Of a DNA stretch of 64,000 nt, positions 1-8,359 are shown in pieces; positions within the stretch are counted from its first letter, which is position 1, and every line of letters begins with the position of its first letter. This DNA is from Kribbella pratensis. Its GTDB lineage: Bacteria > Actinomycetota > Actinomycetes > Propionibacteriales > Kribbellaceae. Where the stretch lies: NCBI RefSeq assembly GCF_004365355.1, contig NZ_SODP01000001.1:508191-572190 (forward strand). The letters are read 5' to 3'. The position numbers and the translations under genes are program-made. Under the pieces are notes generated by a model. The model did not search any database and was not told the origin of the DNA. It saw only the letters and a program-made list of their open reading frames with translations.

Positions 1-28
1 CCCACTCGCCCGCGCCCCGCTGTGGTCC

Positions 29-115
29 GTCTGAGGGGTCAACCCCTCGCCTGGTCGGTTGCGGAACCGGATTGTGCCTACGCAACCGACCACCTCCGGG
101 GTTGACCCCTCAGAC
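29..115. repeat. Nested inverted repeat, copy 1
   Basis: Outer arms of 18 bp (GTCTGAGGGGTCAACCCC at 29-46, its exact complement at 98-115) enclose inner arms of 12 bp (TGGTCGGTTGCG at 52-63, complement at 81-92). The two arm pairs are separated by 5-nt linkers and the apex is 17 nt. The whole unit can fold into one long hairpin or cruciform. Confidence 0.85.
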
Positions 116-160
116 ATCCGGGTGAGGGTGGGTCGGCCCCGCCGCCCCGTCGCGCTCCTC

Positions 161-208
161 GCCGCGTCGCACCCGCCGCGTCGCACCCGCCGCGTCGCAC
201 CCGCCGCG
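161..208. repeat. 14-bp tandem repeat, three units
   Basis: The unit GCCGCGTCGCACCC occurs three times head to tail (161-174, 175-188, 189-202), followed by a partial fourth copy. It sits midway between the two inverted-repeat copies. There are no spacers, so it is not a CRISPR array. Confidence 0.8.
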
Positions 209-260
209 CTGAGATCGGCCGGCCGCGATCGCCTGGCTGCGCTGCCGCCCGCTGTGGTCC

Positions 261-347
261 GTCTGAGGGGTCAACCCCTCGCCTGGTCGGTTGCGGAGCC
301 GGATTCTGCCTACGCAACCGACCACCTGCGGGGTTGACCCCTCAGAC
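261..347. repeat. Nested inverted repeat, copy 2
   Basis: This is a near-identical second copy of the 29-115 unit. Outer arms are at 261-278 and 330-347, inner arms at 284-295 and 313-324. Both arm pairs are perfectly conserved, while the few differences from copy 1 fall in the apex and linkers. That pattern suggests selection on the fold. Confidence 0.85.
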
Positions 348-519
348 GTCCGGGTCCGCGGGTCTACGACGGGGGCGACGGCGAGTCGGGATCGACGGCG
401 GCTTGGGGGCCCGCTTATCTGCAGCTCGACATTACGTATAGGTCCACTGACGCCGGACCCCCGCGTAGATTCACTCCGCGCGCGGCGCAAACAGTGGCTA
501 TGTCCTGTCGACCTGCGGA

Positions 520-2388
520 TCAGTGGATCGCAGTGAAGGGGAGATCGAGACCGAGGCGGTTCGTGATCGGCTTGTTGGTCTCGCGGATCTGCTGCAGTTC
601 CGCATCCGACAGTGCACGCCGATAGACGCGCAGTTCGTCGAGCGTGCCCTGGAAGCGGTTGGCGCCGTCGACCCGCTGCCCGACGTGAATGCCCTGTACG
701 CCGAACTCCTTGCCCGCTGTCACCGAACCCGCGGGCGCCGTCGCGGAGCCGACCTCAACCCCGTCGACCAGCAACCGCAGCTTCCCCGTCACCCGTTGGA
801 GAACGACGTGATGCCACTGGTCGTCGTTGTACGCCGACGTGGACTGCACCGTGACGTTGTACCGGTCCACCGCGAGCAGTGCGCGGATGCGATGGCTCTC
901 CGGCTCGGCCCGCAACCAGACCTGTGGTGTCGTTCCGGAACCGGTGCGATAGGCCCACAGGATCGCGTGCGACCCGGTCGTCGCGCTGTACTTGATCCAC
1001 GTCATCATCGTGAAGTCGTCCGCCCCGAGATCGATCGACCGGTCGAACGGCACCTCGACGTAGTCGTCCACCCCGTCCATCGCCAACCCGTTCCCGAACT
1101 TGCCTGCGGCAACAGTCGCCCCGCCGCGGACGTACGCCGGATTGTGCGCCGGCCCGAGATCGGCCGTCGTCGGCCCGGGCGCGGGCGGACCGGGAATGCC
1201 CGGCGGCGTACCGTTCGGCGTCGACAGGTACGCCTCGTTGAACCGTGCCCAGCGGATCGTCTCGTACGGGTTCGCGACACCCGCCTCGTACAACAGCCCG
1301 GCCTGATCCCCGTCCAGCCGCACCATGTCGGAGTACGCCGACGGGCCCCAGTAGAAGACCTTGCCCTGTTGCCACGTGCCGAACGACCGCGCCTCGTCGT
1401 ACGACGATCGCACCGTCATCACCTCGCGCGCGGCCGGATGGGCCGGGGCCGAGAACAGGATCCGGTTCCGCTGATCGCCCTCGTTCCGCGCACTGAACCG
1501 GAGCAGTGAGCCTTGTACGTCGGGCATCACCAGTTGCGGGATGGTCTTGAACGGCGCGTCGAACGTCGCACCGCCGTCGCTGCTGATCGCATACGCCCGG
1601 TTGCCCGGATCGGTACCGCGTTCGCGCGCCAGTGCGTAGATCCGGCCGTCGGTCAGCTCGACCACGGTGATCTCTCCGACGATCACCTTGCCGTCGTCGC
1701 GAGCCATCGTCGCGCCGATGTGCCAGGTCTCACCGGAGTCGTCGCTGTAGATGAGATGGCCGCCGTAGACGTGCTTGCCGACGCCGTCGTACGTCTCGTA
1801 GGTGGCGCCAACGATCAGCCGGCCGGCGTGCGGTCCGTGCTCGAGCTGGATCCCGTGCATCGGGCCGGTCGCGTACCAGAAGTTCCAGCTCGGCAGCTTC
1901 GCGTCGGTCAGCTCACGCGGGGCCGTCCAGGTCGCGCCGAAGTCGTCGCTGGTCTGCGCGTACGGGTCGCGGTCGCAGCCGTTCGTGCACGGCTCCGGAC
2001 CGTTGTGCGTGGTGACGAGGACGATCCGGCCGGTCTTCCGGTCGACGATCGGCACCGGGTTGCCGTGGGTGCTCCCGTTGCCTTCGGAGACCACCTGCAG
2101 CGGACCCCACGTCTTACCGCCGTCCGAGGATCGCTTGAGCACGATGTCGATGTCGCCGTCGTCGCCGCAGTCCGCGACTCGTCCTTCGGCGAACGCAAGC
2201 ACTTCACCGTCGGTCGCGTGCACCACGGCGGGGATCCGGAAGCAGGAATACCCCTCGGTCTTCTGCTGGAACAGCACGCTGTCGTCGACGAAAGGCGCAT
2301 CGCCGGAGGCCTGTGCGGGTGGAGCTGTGAGAGTGCCGAACATCAGTAGGGCGGTGGCCACGAGGCGGGCCGGTGTGAGTACGCGCAT
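520..2388 (-). CDS. Secreted exo-alpha-sialidase (GH33) with C-terminal LamG domain
   Basis: Predicted to release terminal sialic acids from glycoconjugates outside the cell. Residues 1-28 form a signal peptide. The catalytic six-bladed propeller starts with the FRIP motif (Arg51 of the arginine triad; Arg255 and Arg327 are the likely partners). Asp boxes of the S-x-D-x-G-x-T-W type lie near residues 88, 147, 215 and 270. Glu239 and Tyr352 (in SAYSDM) fit the nucleophile pair, and an Asp near 76 the acid/base. A proline-rich linker near 394-408 leads to a concanavalin A-like LamG domain (about 425-605) that probably binds carbohydrate. The ATG at 2388 is preceded by GGGAGAG. No sialic-acid uptake or catabolism genes are in view. 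Confidence 0.9.
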   Translation of the reverse strand: MRVLTPARLVATALLMFGTLTAPPAQASGDAPFVDDSVLFQQKTEGYSCFRIPAVVHATDGEVLAFAEGRVADCGDDGDIDIVLKRSSDGGKTWGPLQVVSEGNGSTHGNPVPIVDRKTGRIVLVTTHNGPEPCTNGCDRDPYAQTSDDFGATWTAPRELTDAKLPSWNFWYATGPMHGIQLEHGPHAGRLIVGATYETYDGVGKHVYGGHLIYSDDSGETWHIGATMARDDGKVIVGEITVVELTDGRIYALARERGTDPGNRAYAISSDGGATFDAPFKTIPQLVMPDVQGSLLRFSARNEGDQRNRILFSAPAHPAAREVMTVRSSYDEARSFGTWQQGKVFYWGPSAYSDMVRLDGDQAGLLYEAGVANPYETIRWARFNEAYLSTPNGTPPGIPGPPAPGPTTADLGPAHNPAYVRGGATVAAGKFGNGLAMDGVDDYVEVPFDRSIDLGADDFTMMTWIKYSATTGSHAILWAYRTGSGTTPQVWLRAEPESHRIRALLAVDRYNVTVQSTSAYNDDQWHHVVLQRVTGKLRLLVDGVEVGSATAPAGSVTAGKEFGVQGIHVGQRVDGANRFQGTLDELRVYRRALSDAELQQIRETNKPITNRLGLDLPFTAIH

Positions 2389-2400
2389 GACTCTCCCGGG

Positions 2401-2426
2401 GAGGACATAGGACGTCTGATGTCCTC
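2401..2426. promoter_or_regulatory. Candidate operator palindrome for the sialidase promoter
   Basis: Arms GAGGACAT (2401-2408) and ATGTCCTC (2419-2426) flank a central GACGTC palindrome (2411-2416). Only two of the 13 paired positions mismatch. It lies 13-38 bp upstream of the sialidase start, inside the divergent promoter region, the usual place for a repressor site. The GACAT/ATGTC core would suit a GntR-type repressor, but no regulator gene is adjacent. Confidence 0.5.
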
Positions 2427-2485
2427 GACAAATTAGCCAACCGGTCCTGCTTTTACAAGAGGTCGGCGGGTACTAGGGTCTTCCT

Positions 2486-3742
2486 ATGGCTGATACTGCT
2501 TCTGGTTCTGCGCAGATTGTGATCGTCGGTGCGAGTCTCGCGGGAGCGACCGCGGCCGAGGCCCTTCGGGCGGAAGGCTGGACCGGTGGTGTCCTCCTGA
2601 TCGGCAGCGAGCAGTCCCTGCCGTACGAGCGACCGCCCTTGTCGAAGGACGTGCTGCTCGCGAAGAAGGGGACGGAGTCCGCTCAGCTGCACGACCAGCA
2701 GTGGTACGACGACAACAAGATCGACCTGCGACTCGGGACGACGGTCACCGCGATCGACCCGGCCGCGCACTCGGTGACGCTCGACGACGGCTCGCAGGTG
2801 TCCTACAGCAAGCTTCTGATCGCCACCGGCAGCCGGGTCCGCAAGCTCGACGTGCCCGGCGCCGATCTGCCCGGCGTGCGCTACCTGCGGACGGCGGAGG
2901 AGTCCCAGGCGCTGACCGACGCGTACGCCGCGAAGCCGCGCGTTGTCGTGGTCGGTGCGGGGTGGATCGGCCTGGAGGCGGCGTCGGCCGCGCGCGAGCG
3001 GGGCAGTGAGGTCACGGTCGTCGAGCCGCAGTCCACCGCGCTGGCGTCGGTGATGGGTGAAGAGGTCGGCGAGGTGTTCGCCGACTTCCAGCGGCAGCAC
3101 GGCGTGCAGTTCCGCTTCGGCACCGGGGTCGAGGGATTCGAAGGTACCGACAAGGTGACCGGTGTCCGCTTGTCCGGCGGCGAGGTGTTGCCGGCGGACC
3201 TGGTGGTCGTCGGTGTCGGCGTGCGGCCGAACACCGAGCTCGCCGAGGAGGCCGGGATCGAGATCGCGACCCCGGACAACGGCGCCGGCATCGTGACAGG
3301 CGCCGACCTGCAGACCTCGGCCGAGGACGTGTACGCCGCCGGTGACGTCGCCCGCTGGGACCACCCGCAGTACGGCCGCCCGGTCCGTGTCGAGCACTGG
3401 CAGAACGCGAAGGACAGCGGCAAGACGGTCGCGAAGGCGATGCTCGGCGAGGACGTGGCGTACGACTCGATCCCGTACTTCTTCACCGACCAGTTCGACC
3501 TCGGCATGGAGTACGCCGGCGACATCCCGCGCGGCGCGTCGTACCAGGTCGTGTTCCGCGGTGACCCGAAGTCCGGCGCCTACATGGTCTTCTGGCTCGA
3601 CGACGACCATCGGGTGCTGGCCGGCATGCACGTCAACCTGTGGGACACCGGACTCGACGCGGTCCGCGAGCTCATTCGCTCCGGCAAGCAGGTCGACCCG
3701 GCTCGCCTCGCCGACACGTCGGTCGAGCTCTCCGACGTCTAG
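2486..3742 (+). CDS. FAD-dependent ferredoxin/rubredoxin reductase-type oxidoreductase
   Basis: This enzyme family passes electrons from NAD(P)H through FAD to a small ferredoxin, often for a cytochrome P450 or oxygenase. The N-terminal FAD-binding loop GASLAG is at residues 15-20, the family motif YERPPLSKD near 47-55, and ATGS at 113-116. A second dinucleotide loop, GAGWIG (157-162), binds NAD(P)H. The FAD-contact motif YAAGDVAR is near 281-288, and a C-terminal reductase domain follows. Length (418 aa) is normal. No ferredoxin or P450 gene is adjacent, so its redox partner is unknown. It is transcribed away from the sialidase and its 3' end overlaps the convergent TolB-like gene by 4 bp. 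Confidence 0.88.
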   Translation: MADTASGSAQIVIVGASLAGATAAEALRAEGWTGGVLLIGSEQSLPYERPPLSKDVLLAKKGTESAQLHDQQWYDDNKIDLRLGTTVTAIDPAAHSVTLDDGSQVSYSKLLIATGSRVRKLDVPGADLPGVRYLRTAEESQALTDAYAAKPRVVVVGAGWIGLEAASAARERGSEVTVVEPQSTALASVMGEEVGEVFADFQRQHGVQFRFGTGVEGFEGTDKVTGVRLSGGEVLPADLVVVGVGVRPNTELAEEAGIEIATPDNGAGIVTGADLQTSAEDVYAAGDVARWDHPQYGRPVRVEHWQNAKDSGKTVAKAMLGEDVAYDSIPYFFTDQFDLGMEYAGDIPRGASYQVVFRGDPKSGAYMVFWLDDDHRVLAGMHVNLWDTGLDAVRELIRSGKQVDPARLADTSVELSDV

Positions 3743-4593
3743 ATCGGGTAGGTGACGTACGCGAACTGCGTGCTGTCCGGCGACCAGCTCGGAACGTTCA
3801 TCGTGCCCTGGCCGCCGAACAGCTGCGTGAGTTCGCGTACTTCGCCATCGTTCGTGAGCAGGCGGAGCCGCACGTCGTCGATGTCGGCCGGATGTCCCTC
3901 GGTGCCGGGCGGGAAGCTCACGTAGGCGATCGCCGAGCCGTCCGGCGCCGGGTGCGGGAACCAGTTGACGCGCTCGTCGTTCGTCAGCTGCTCGACCTCA
4001 CCGCTGCCGACCGCGATCCGGAACAGCTGGGCCTGTCCCGCCCGCTCGGAGTTGAAATAGATCCACTTGCCGTCCGGGCCGTACTCCGACCCGTCGTCGG
4101 CGAACTCGTTGTCCGTCACCTGGGCGTCTGCGCCGCCGGCGCTGGGGATCGTCCAGACGTTGGTGATCCGCCGGCCGTCGCGGTTCTCGAGCCCGATGTA
4201 CGCCAACGTCTCACCATCCGGCGAGACTCCGTGCAAGTAGTGGTGGAAGTCCGGGCCGCGATCGTTCGTCACCCGGCGGCCGGGTCCGCCCTCGATCGGC
4301 ACGGCATACAGGTGGCCGTCCTCCGCGGACACATAGACCGTCCGCCCGTCCGGGCTGACCACGTGGTCGTTGTTGATGTCGGGCACTCCACCGAGCTCGA
4401 TCTCCCGCGGCTCGCCGCCCGCGACCGGCACTGAGAACAACCGCCCGTCGCCGTTTACCACCAGCTCGTCCCCGACCCAGTTGGGCGCCTCGAACAACAG
4501 ACTGGACGAGCTGTGGACGAGTCGCCGATCGCCGGACGTCACGTCGACGACGTACAACTCGGCTCGCTGACCAGGGCGAAGGGTACGTGGCAT
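3739..4593 (-). CDS. TolB-like (WD40/PD40) beta-propeller protein
   Basis: The protein consists of repeated beta-propeller blades with PD40-type motifs such as SPDGRTVYV, GPDGKWIYF, APDGSAIAY and SPDSTQFAY spaced at about 45 residues, as in TolB and related propellers. No signal peptide or membrane segment is present, so it is probably cytoplasmic, unlike periplasmic TolB. The ATG at 4593 is preferred because the propeller starts right after it; an upstream start at 4641 adds 16 residues without recognisable content. Its ligand or enzymatic role cannot be told from sequence. It is convergent with the FAD oxidoreductase. Confidence 0.7.
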   Translation of the reverse strand: MPRTLRPGQRAELYVVDVTSGDRRLVHSSSSLLFEAPNWVGDELVVNGDGRLFSVPVAGGEPREIELGGVPDINNDHVVSPDGRTVYVSAEDGHLYAVPIEGGPGRRVTNDRGPDFHHYLHGVSPDGETLAYIGLENRDGRRITNVWTIPSAGGADAQVTDNEFADDGSEYGPDGKWIYFNSERAGQAQLFRIAVGSGEVEQLTNDERVNWFPHPAPDGSAIAYVSFPPGTEGHPADIDDVRLRLLTNDGEVRELTQLFGGQGTMNVPSWSPDSTQFAYVTYPI

Positions 4594-4721
4594 GGCACCC
4601 AAACCTACGGCATCGGACGTTGCCGCCGGACGGCTGTCCACGACAGGACCTCTGGCCCTGAGCGGTCCGGCAGACAGTTCCTAGCGTTGACCGTGAAGGA
4701 ACGTGTTCGGAGGGAGCGGTC

Positions 4722-4799
4722 ATGAGCACAACTCATTCGCAGTCGACGATCTCCCGGCCGCGCGCGGAGCAACCGCATGCATCGAGCGCCGGCTGGTGA
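4722..4799 (+). CDS. 25-residue leader ORF coupled to the downstream hydrolase
   Basis: An ATG at 4722 is preceded by a strong ribosome site (GGAGGGAG, 4709-4716) and opens a 25-codon frame. It ends in TGA at 4797-4799, overlapping the ATG of the hydrolase gene (TGATG). The hydrolase start itself lacks a good ribosome site, so translation probably re-initiates from this leader. The peptide is polar, rich in Ser, Thr, His and Arg, and has no attenuator-like run of one amino acid. It may only serve translation coupling. Confidence 0.5.
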   Translation: MSTTHSQSTISRPRAEQPHASSAGW

Positions 4800-5905
4800 T
4801 GTCGGTCATGACGAAGACGGCGCCGCGCCGGACCAAGCCGCGGGTTGCTGACAGCGTCTTCGCCTTCGCGATCGGTTGTGTCGCGACCGCGGTCGGAGTC
4901 GGGCTCGGCCTGCCGCATCTGATGAAGGTGGGCGCAGACTTGGCCGGCGTTGCCGGGCTCGGGTGCCTCGTGGCCGGCTTGCTGCTGCTCGGAGCCGGCG
5001 GCGTTGCCCTGGTGCGGCTCGTGCCGGGTTGGTGGCGGGTGCTCGCCGTACCGGCGCTCCTGGCGATTGTCCTCGTCACCGTGATGGCCCTCGGCCAGGC
5101 GGTCGCGGCGACGAATGTTCCGGACACATCCGTAGGATCGCGGACGCCAGGCAGTCATGGCCTGGAGTTCACCGAGGTGGAGTTCGCCACCGCGGACGGC
5201 GTCTCGCTGTCGGGGTGGTACATCCCGTCCGCCAACCGTGCCGCGGTCGCGTTGCTGCACGGCGCCGGTTCGACGCGGTCGGATGTGCTCGACCAGGCCG
5301 TCGTGCTGGCGCGGCACGGGTACGGCGTCCTGCTCTTCGATGCCCGTGGACATGGTCGGAGCGCGGGCCGCGCGATGGATTTCGGCTGGTACGGCGACCA
5401 GGACCTCAGCGCGGCCGTGACCTATCTGCAGAGCCGGCCGGACGTCGAGGACGCCAGGATCGGCGCGCTCGGCCTGTCGATGGGCGGTGAGGAGGCGATC
5501 GGCGCCGCCGCCGCGGATGCACGGATCCGCGCAGTGGTCGGCGAGGGCGCGACCAACCGGACGACCGCGGACCGGGCGTGGCTGTCGCACGAGTACGGCT
5601 GGCGGGGGACCGCGCAGGAAGGCGTCGAGTGGCTGACCTACAAGGCCACCACTCTGCTGACAAAAGCCGACGAGCCGATCGCCTTGCGTGCTGCGGTCGC
5701 CGCGATCGCGCCTCGCCCGGTGCTGCTCATCGCCGCCGGCGCGAAGCCTGACGAGGCGTACGCGGACCTCTACATCCAGGCCGGCTCGCCCGGCACCGTC
5801 CAGCTTTGGGTCGTCCCGGGCGCGGCTCACACGGCTGGGCTCAGGACGGACCCTGGTCAATGGGAGCAGCGGGTCACTGCGTTCTTCGACACCGCTCTCG
5901 GCTGA
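4799..5905 (+). CDS. Membrane-anchored alpha/beta hydrolase
   Basis: The N-terminal ~110 residues contain three hydrophobic helices, followed by an alpha/beta-hydrolase domain. The oxyanion region is LLHGAGS and the DARGHGRS segment is typical. The nucleophile Ser227 lies in the elbow GLSMGG, and the catalytic His is His344 in GAAHTAG. The acid is probably the Asp near 320. The topology suggests an esterase or peptidase-like domain held at the membrane; the substrate is unknown. The start at 4799 follows the TGATG junction with the leader ORF. A GTG at 4703 would give a 32-residue extension without homology and is less likely. Confidence 0.75.
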   Translation: MSVMTKTAPRRTKPRVADSVFAFAIGCVATAVGVGLGLPHLMKVGADLAGVAGLGCLVAGLLLLGAGGVALVRLVPGWWRVLAVPALLAIVLVTVMALGQAVAATNVPDTSVGSRTPGSHGLEFTEVEFATADGVSLSGWYIPSANRAAVALLHGAGSTRSDVLDQAVVLARHGYGVLLFDARGHGRSAGRAMDFGWYGDQDLSAAVTYLQSRPDVEDARIGALGLSMGGEEAIGAAAADARIRAVVGEGATNRTTADRAWLSHEYGWRGTAQEGVEWLTYKATTLLTKADEPIALRAAVAAIAPRPVLLIAAGAKPDEAYADLYIQAGSPGTVQLWVVPGAAHTAGLRTDPGQWEQRVTAFFDTALG

Positions 5906-5957
5906 CGGCGGGCCGGTCGTGGAGAGCCGGCTGCCGGCGGGGTCGTAGACTCGCGGG

Positions 5958-7895
5958 GTGGCAGGCCGGATCAAGGAAGAGGACATCGCGCTGGTGCGCG
6001 AGCGGGCCCGGATCGACGACGTCGTGGGTTCGTATGTGACCTTGAAGAACGCCGGCGGTGGCAACCTCAAGGGGCTGTGCCCGTTCCACGACGAGAAGTC
6101 GCCGTCGTTCAACGTGACCCCGGCCCGCGGGTTCTTCTACTGCTTCGGCTGCCAAGAGGGCGGCGACGTCATCGACTTCATCCAGAAGATCGACCAGATC
6201 ACCTTCAGTGAAGCGGTCGAGACGCTGGCGTCGAAGGTCGGCATCCAGCTGCGGTACGAGGACTCCGGCGCGCCGGTGCAGCGTGGTCCGGGCAATCAGC
6301 GGCCGCGGCTCGTCGAGGCGCACAAGGTCGCGGCCGAGTTCTACGTCGACCAGTTGTTCGGTGCGGCCGAGGCGGCGCCGGGGCGGCAGTTCCTGGACAA
6401 GCGTGGCTTCGACAGGGACGCCGCCGTTCACTTCGGTGTGGGGTTCTCACCGCGTGGTGGGGACGTACTGACGAACCACCTGCGAGGTCGCGGTTTCACC
6501 AACGCCGAGCTGATCGCGTCGGGTCTGTCGGCCGACGGGCAGCGCGGGCTGTACGACCGGTTCCGCGGCCGGCTCATGTGGCCGATCCGGGACGCGTCGT
6601 CCGACGTGATCGGCTTCGGCGCCCGACGCCTGTTCGACGACGACCGGATCGAAGCGAAGTACCTGAACACCCCCGAGACGCCGATCTACAAGAAGTCCAA
6701 GGTCCTGTACGGCGTGGATCTCGCGCGGCGCGAGATCGCGAAGGGCCGACAGGCCGTGGTCGTCGAGGGCTACACCGATGTGATGGCGTGCCACCTGGCC
6801 GGAGTGCAGACCGCGGTCGCCACCTGCGGTACGGCGTTCGGCGAGGACCACGCGCGGGTGCTGCGGCAGCTGCTGCTGGACCACGACCAGTTCCGCGGCG
6901 AGGTGATCTTCACCTTCGACGGTGACGAGGCCGGTCAGCGAGCGGCGTTGAAGGCGTTCGCGGGGGACCAGGCGTTCGCCGCGCAGACGTACGTCGCGGT
7001 CGAGCCGGACGGCCTCGACCCGTGTGATCTGCGGCTGGAGAAGGGTGATGCGGCGGTCCGTGAGCTGATCGGGCGCCGCGTCCCGCTGTACCGGTTCGTG
7101 CTCGGGAACGTGTTGTCGAAGTACGACCTGGATCGCGCGGACACGCGGATCGATGCGCTGCGCGATGCGGCGCGGCTGGTGATCAGCATCCGCGACCGGT
7201 CGAAGGTGGACGCGTTCACCCGGGAGCTCGCGGGGCACCTGGGGATGGACGAGGACCAGGTCCGCTCCGAGGTGTACCGCGCTGCGTCGAGGCAGGGCAC
7301 GCCGGCGGCGTCCGGACAGGCTGGACGCCCGGCTGTCGGGCAGCCCGGCCCGCCTGGGCCGCCTGCGCCGCCTGGTGATGCTGCGCAGCAGCCCCGGCGC
7401 GCCGATGTGCCCTCGCCGCGGGACCAGCGGTACGTGATCGAATGGGACGTGCTGAAGGTCGCGATGCAGCACCCGGCGCTGGTCGGCGTCGCCTTCGACG
7501 AGCTCGACGACCACGACTTCACCCACCCCTGGCTGGCCGCGATCCGGACCGCGATGGCGAAGGCCGGCGGCCCGGCCGCGGCGCCCGCGGCGGAGGCGTG
7601 GGTGGTCGCCGTACGCGATGCCATCGGCAACGATCCGGCGGCCGCAGTCGTCGGCGCGCTGGCAGTGGATCCGTTGCGGCTAGGCCGCGAGCCGGACGAG
7701 CAGTACGCGCAGGCGTTGCTGGCCCGGCTGCAGGAGCTGACCTGCGCGCGCCGCATCCAGGACCTGAAGTCGAAGCTGCAGCGGACGAATCCGATCGAGC
7801 GCGCTGACGAGTACAACCGGATGTTCGGCGAGCTGATCGCCCTCGAGGCCTACAAGGCCGAGCTCCGCAACCGTGCGATCTCCGGCGCGATCTAG
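5958..7895 (+). CDS. dnaG: DNA primase
   Basis: DnaG makes the RNA primers used at the replication fork and interacts with the DnaB helicase. The N-terminal CHC2 zinc-binding domain has Cys41, His44, Cys62 and Cys65 with the typical spacing. The catalytic core includes a TOPRIM domain with Glu270 in VVVEGYTDVM and the later FDGDEAG acidic motif near 318-325. A Pro/Gly-rich linker (about 450-480) leads to the C-terminal helicase-interaction region. Length (645 aa) is normal for actinobacteria. GTG at 5958 is chosen because the conserved MAGRI N-terminus begins there. The neighbours are not replication genes. Confidence 0.97.
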   Translation: MAGRIKEEDIALVRERARIDDVVGSYVTLKNAGGGNLKGLCPFHDEKSPSFNVTPARGFFYCFGCQEGGDVIDFIQKIDQITFSEAVETLASKVGIQLRYEDSGAPVQRGPGNQRPRLVEAHKVAAEFYVDQLFGAAEAAPGRQFLDKRGFDRDAAVHFGVGFSPRGGDVLTNHLRGRGFTNAELIASGLSADGQRGLYDRFRGRLMWPIRDASSDVIGFGARRLFDDDRIEAKYLNTPETPIYKKSKVLYGVDLARREIAKGRQAVVVEGYTDVMACHLAGVQTAVATCGTAFGEDHARVLRQLLLDHDQFRGEVIFTFDGDEAGQRAALKAFAGDQAFAAQTYVAVEPDGLDPCDLRLEKGDAAVRELIGRRVPLYRFVLGNVLSKYDLDRADTRIDALRDAARLVISIRDRSKVDAFTRELAGHLGMDEDQVRSEVYRAASRQGTPAASGQAGRPAVGQPGPPGPPAPPGDAAQQPRRADVPSPRDQRYVIEWDVLKVAMQHPALVGVAFDELDDHDFTHPWLAAIRTAMAKAGGPAAAPAAEAWVVAVRDAIGNDPAAAVVGALAVDPLRLGREPDEQYAQALLARLQELTCARRIQDLKSKLQRTNPIERADEYNRMFGELIALEAYKAELRNRAISGAI

Positions 7896-8145
7896 TCCTC
7901 TTTGAGGTGTTCGACCAAGCGCGTCGTCTCCTCGGCGTACCTGGTCGCGAACTCCTCGCTGTCCGGATCGAGGCCGAGTGCCCTCGCGATCTGAGGGAAC
8001 ACCACCGGCGCCGCGGCCAGGCCGAAGAGGGCGAGGCCGGTGTACGCCGCGTCCAGGTTGGCGGCGAGCTCGCCGTCGGTCTGCCGTTGGCGGAAGTCGT
8101 CGAGCATTGCTCTGCAACCGGGCTCGCTGCCCTTCCGGATCGAGC
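7892..8145 (-). pseudogene. TetR regulator, C-terminal remnant
   Basis: The frame encodes about 70 residues that read like the ligand-binding C-terminal end of a TetR-family repressor, from GCRAMLDDF through LVEHLKED. The DNA-binding HTH and the first half of the protein are missing. Upstream of about 8130 the sequence is no longer TetR-like but antisense to the monooxygenase fragment on the plus strand. It is therefore a 3' remnant created by a deletion. It overlaps the dnaG stop by 4 bp in convergent orientation. Confidence 0.6.
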
Positions 8146-8358
8146 GCGCTGGTGTCCGACGCAGTACATCCGATGACACCGGCCGCGGGCGCGGGCGCCA
8201 ACACCGCCCTCTGGGACGCCGCGCGCCTCACTAAGGCGTTGACCTCCGGCGAAGACCTAGCGTCGTACCAGCAGGACTTGATCACCAACGGCCAGGCGAT
8301 CGTGACCGAGTCCCTCCACAACGCCGAACGCCTGTTCCGAGTGTCGATCCCGGTCTAG
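8146..8358 (+). pseudogene. FAD monooxygenase, C-terminal remnant
   Basis: Translation from about 8146 gives the conserved DAVHPMTPAAGAGANTAL segment, the FAD-contacting motif of aromatic-ring flavin monooxygenases (PheA/MhpA type, normally G-D-A-A-H-P-M). Only the last ~60 residues remain, and no start codon or ribosome site precedes them. Together with the head-to-head TetR fragment it looks like the outer ends of a former divergent regulator/monooxygenase pair that lost its middle. Confidence 0.65.
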
Positions 8359-8359
8359 C

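Larger units (their letters stand above)
1..519. other. Non-coding block with inverted and tandem repeats
   Basis: No convincing gene is visible upstream of the sialidase stop codon. Short open frames here have no ribosome site and are created by the repeats themselves. The block holds two copies of a nested inverted repeat (29-115 and 261-347), 232 bp apart, with three 14-bp tandem repeats between them. It lies 3' of the minus-strand sialidase gene. It could act as a terminator region or be a small non-autonomous repeat element; the sequence does not decide. Confidence 0.6.

Noticed and set aside
161..208. Tandem repeat as a possible CRISPR array
   Set aside because: The units are directly adjacent without spacers, and there are no cas genes.
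2453..3631. Antisense open frame (392 codons) over the FAD oxidoreductase
   Set aside because: Compositional shadow; its predicted protein has no domain and the plus-strand gene is clear.
4733..6112. Long antisense open frame over the hydrolase and dnaG 5' end
   Set aside because: It is an Arg/Pro-rich shadow created by high GC in the third codon position of the real genes; it has no family signal or ribosome site.
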